A stretch of DNA of 13,827 bases from Chitinophagaceae bacterium (GTDB taxonomy: Bacteria > Bacteroidota > Bacteroidia > Chitinophagales > Chitinophagaceae), in the NCBI GenBank assembly GCA_947447815.1, contig CANFLJ010000012.1, positions 1 through 13,827 on the forward strand, in the 5' to 3' direction. Within the stretch, counting starts at the first letter, position 1. The number at the start of each line of letters is the position of its first letter. A program made the translations under genes and the position numbers. Positions 13,258-13,827 of the stretch are shown piece after piece. The notes beneath the pieces were generated by a model, which saw nothing but the letters and a program-made list of their open reading frames with translations, was not told where the DNA came from and did no database searches.

Positions 13258-13265
13258 CAAATATA
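13258..13265 (-). promoter_or_regulatory. Candidate Bacteroidota -7 box for the acyltransferase gene
   Basis: On the minus strand this reads TATATTTG, an exact match to TAnnTTTG, 21 bases before the TTG start. A TTG at 13284-13282 lies 16 bases upstream, somewhat closer than usual for the -33 element. It sits in the 57-base gap between the comM stop and the acyltransferase start, so the acyltransferase gene may have its own promoter. Confidence 0.35.
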
Positions 13266-13293
13266 TATGGTAGATCAATATCAAGAATAATCG

Positions 13294-13827
13294 TTACGCC
13301 CCCCAGCCCTCTCTATCCAGACTTCTGTAATGAATAGCTTCAGCCAGATGTTCTGGTTTTATCTTTTCGCTTCCCGCCAAATCGGCAATTGTTCTGCTTA
13401 CTTTTAAAATTCTGTCGTAGGCTCTGGCAGATAAGTTTAATCTTTCCATGGCTCTTTTCAATAGCAGTTCGCCTACCTGATCTATGGCACATACTTCCCT
13501 TAATATTTTAGTGGTAATCTGTGCGTTGGCATAAATGCCAGGGTATTCTTTGTATCGTTCGGTTTGTATGTTTCTAGCTTTTATTACTCTTTCCCTTATA
13601 GTTGCAGAACTTTCACCTACCTTGGTATTATTCAATTCGCTAAATGCAACCGGGGTTACTTCAACATGTAAATCAATCCTATCCAGTAAGGGTCCTGATA
13701 TTTTATTCAGATACTTCTGTACTGCTCCCGGAGGACAGGTGCATTCTCTTTCGGGATGATTAAAGTAACCACAAGGACAGGGGTTCATGGAGGCAATCAA
13801 CATGAAATTAGCCGGAAACTCCAGCGC
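13294..13827 (-). CDS. comM: ComM/YifB-family Mg-chelatase-like AAA+ ATPase, C-terminal part
   Basis: The minus-strand frame is open to the window edge and ends in TAA at 13296-13294, giving the last 177 residues of a protein usually about 500 long. The visible part starts ALEFPANFMLIASMNPCPCG, with CPC at 17-19 and CTC at 29-31, the paired-cysteine segment of the family. LLDRIDLHVEV follows (the LDRxD arginine-finger region). The C-terminal Mg_chelatase_C domain includes LNLSARAYDRILKVSRTIADL and ends HYRSLDREGWGA. ComM is a hexameric helicase that extends recombination during natural transformation; YifB is the same family in species not known to be competent. The Walker motifs lie outside the window. 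An ATG at 13803 is internal and not the true start. Confidence 0.92.
   Translation of the reverse strand, partial: ALEFPANFMLIASMNPCPCGYFNHPERECTCPPGAVQKYLNKISGPLLDRIDLHVEVTPVAFSELNNTKVGESSATIRERVIKARNIQTERYKEYPGIYANAQITTKILREVCAIDQVGELLLKRAMERLNLSARAYDRILKVSRTIADLAGSEKIKPEHLAEAIHYRSLDREGWGA

Noticed and set aside
1..13827. CRISPR array, tRNA, rRNA, transposase or prophage genes
   Set aside because: No regularly spaced repeats, cloverleaf, rRNA-like stretch, or transposase or phage motif was seen on either strand.

Overview
The window looks like a chromosomal segment of a member of the Bacteroidota, most likely a Chitinophagaceae-type bacterium. The grounds are a secreted protein with a type IX secretion (T9SS) C-terminal sorting domain, promoter boxes of the Bacteroidota TAnnTTTG type, weak or absent Shine-Dalgarno sequences, and a DUF1800/DUF1501 gene pair. 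There are nine protein genes, two of them cut by the window edges, and one broken gene fragment. I see no rRNA, tRNA, CRISPR array, insertion sequence or phage gene.

Left part (1-1619, minus strand): a compact housekeeping run read in the order pssA (phosphatidylserine synthase), purS (purine synthesis subunit), rsmI (16S rRNA methyltransferase, cut by the left edge). Divergent from it, 1771-5175 (plus) encodes one large membrane protein. It joins a GH18-like hydrolase, a CE4/NodB polysaccharide deacetylase and a processive GT2 synthase. Its predicted topology puts the two carbohydrate-editing domains in the periplasm and the synthase in the cytoplasm, so it looks like a one-polypeptide machine for making and modifying an N-acetylglucosamine-type exopolysaccharide.

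Middle (5176-9141): the 329-base gap after that gene holds two near-identical hairpin terminators around a broken copy of the 3' end of the next gene. That gene (5505-8201, minus) encodes a large secreted T9SS cargo protein, probably an adhesin or surface protein. A 523-base gap with little recognisable content follows. Then comes a small secreted proline-rich protein resembling the Spy/CpxP family (8725-9141, minus).

Right part (9317-13827): a DUF1800-DUF1501 pair (plus), whose function is not known, with two copies of a perfect 10-bp palindrome in its 93-base spacer. It converges, with only 5 bases between stop codons, on a very AT-rich acyltransferase-3 membrane protein gene (minus, TTG start) that may have been acquired by transfer. 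The window ends in the C-terminal third of a ComM/YifB-type AAA+ ATPase (minus).

The most unusual items are the three-domain polysaccharide enzyme, the duplicated sorting-domain tail plus terminator, and the DUF1800/DUF1501 pair with atypical or missing export signals. I found no clear evidence of an entirely new kind of system.
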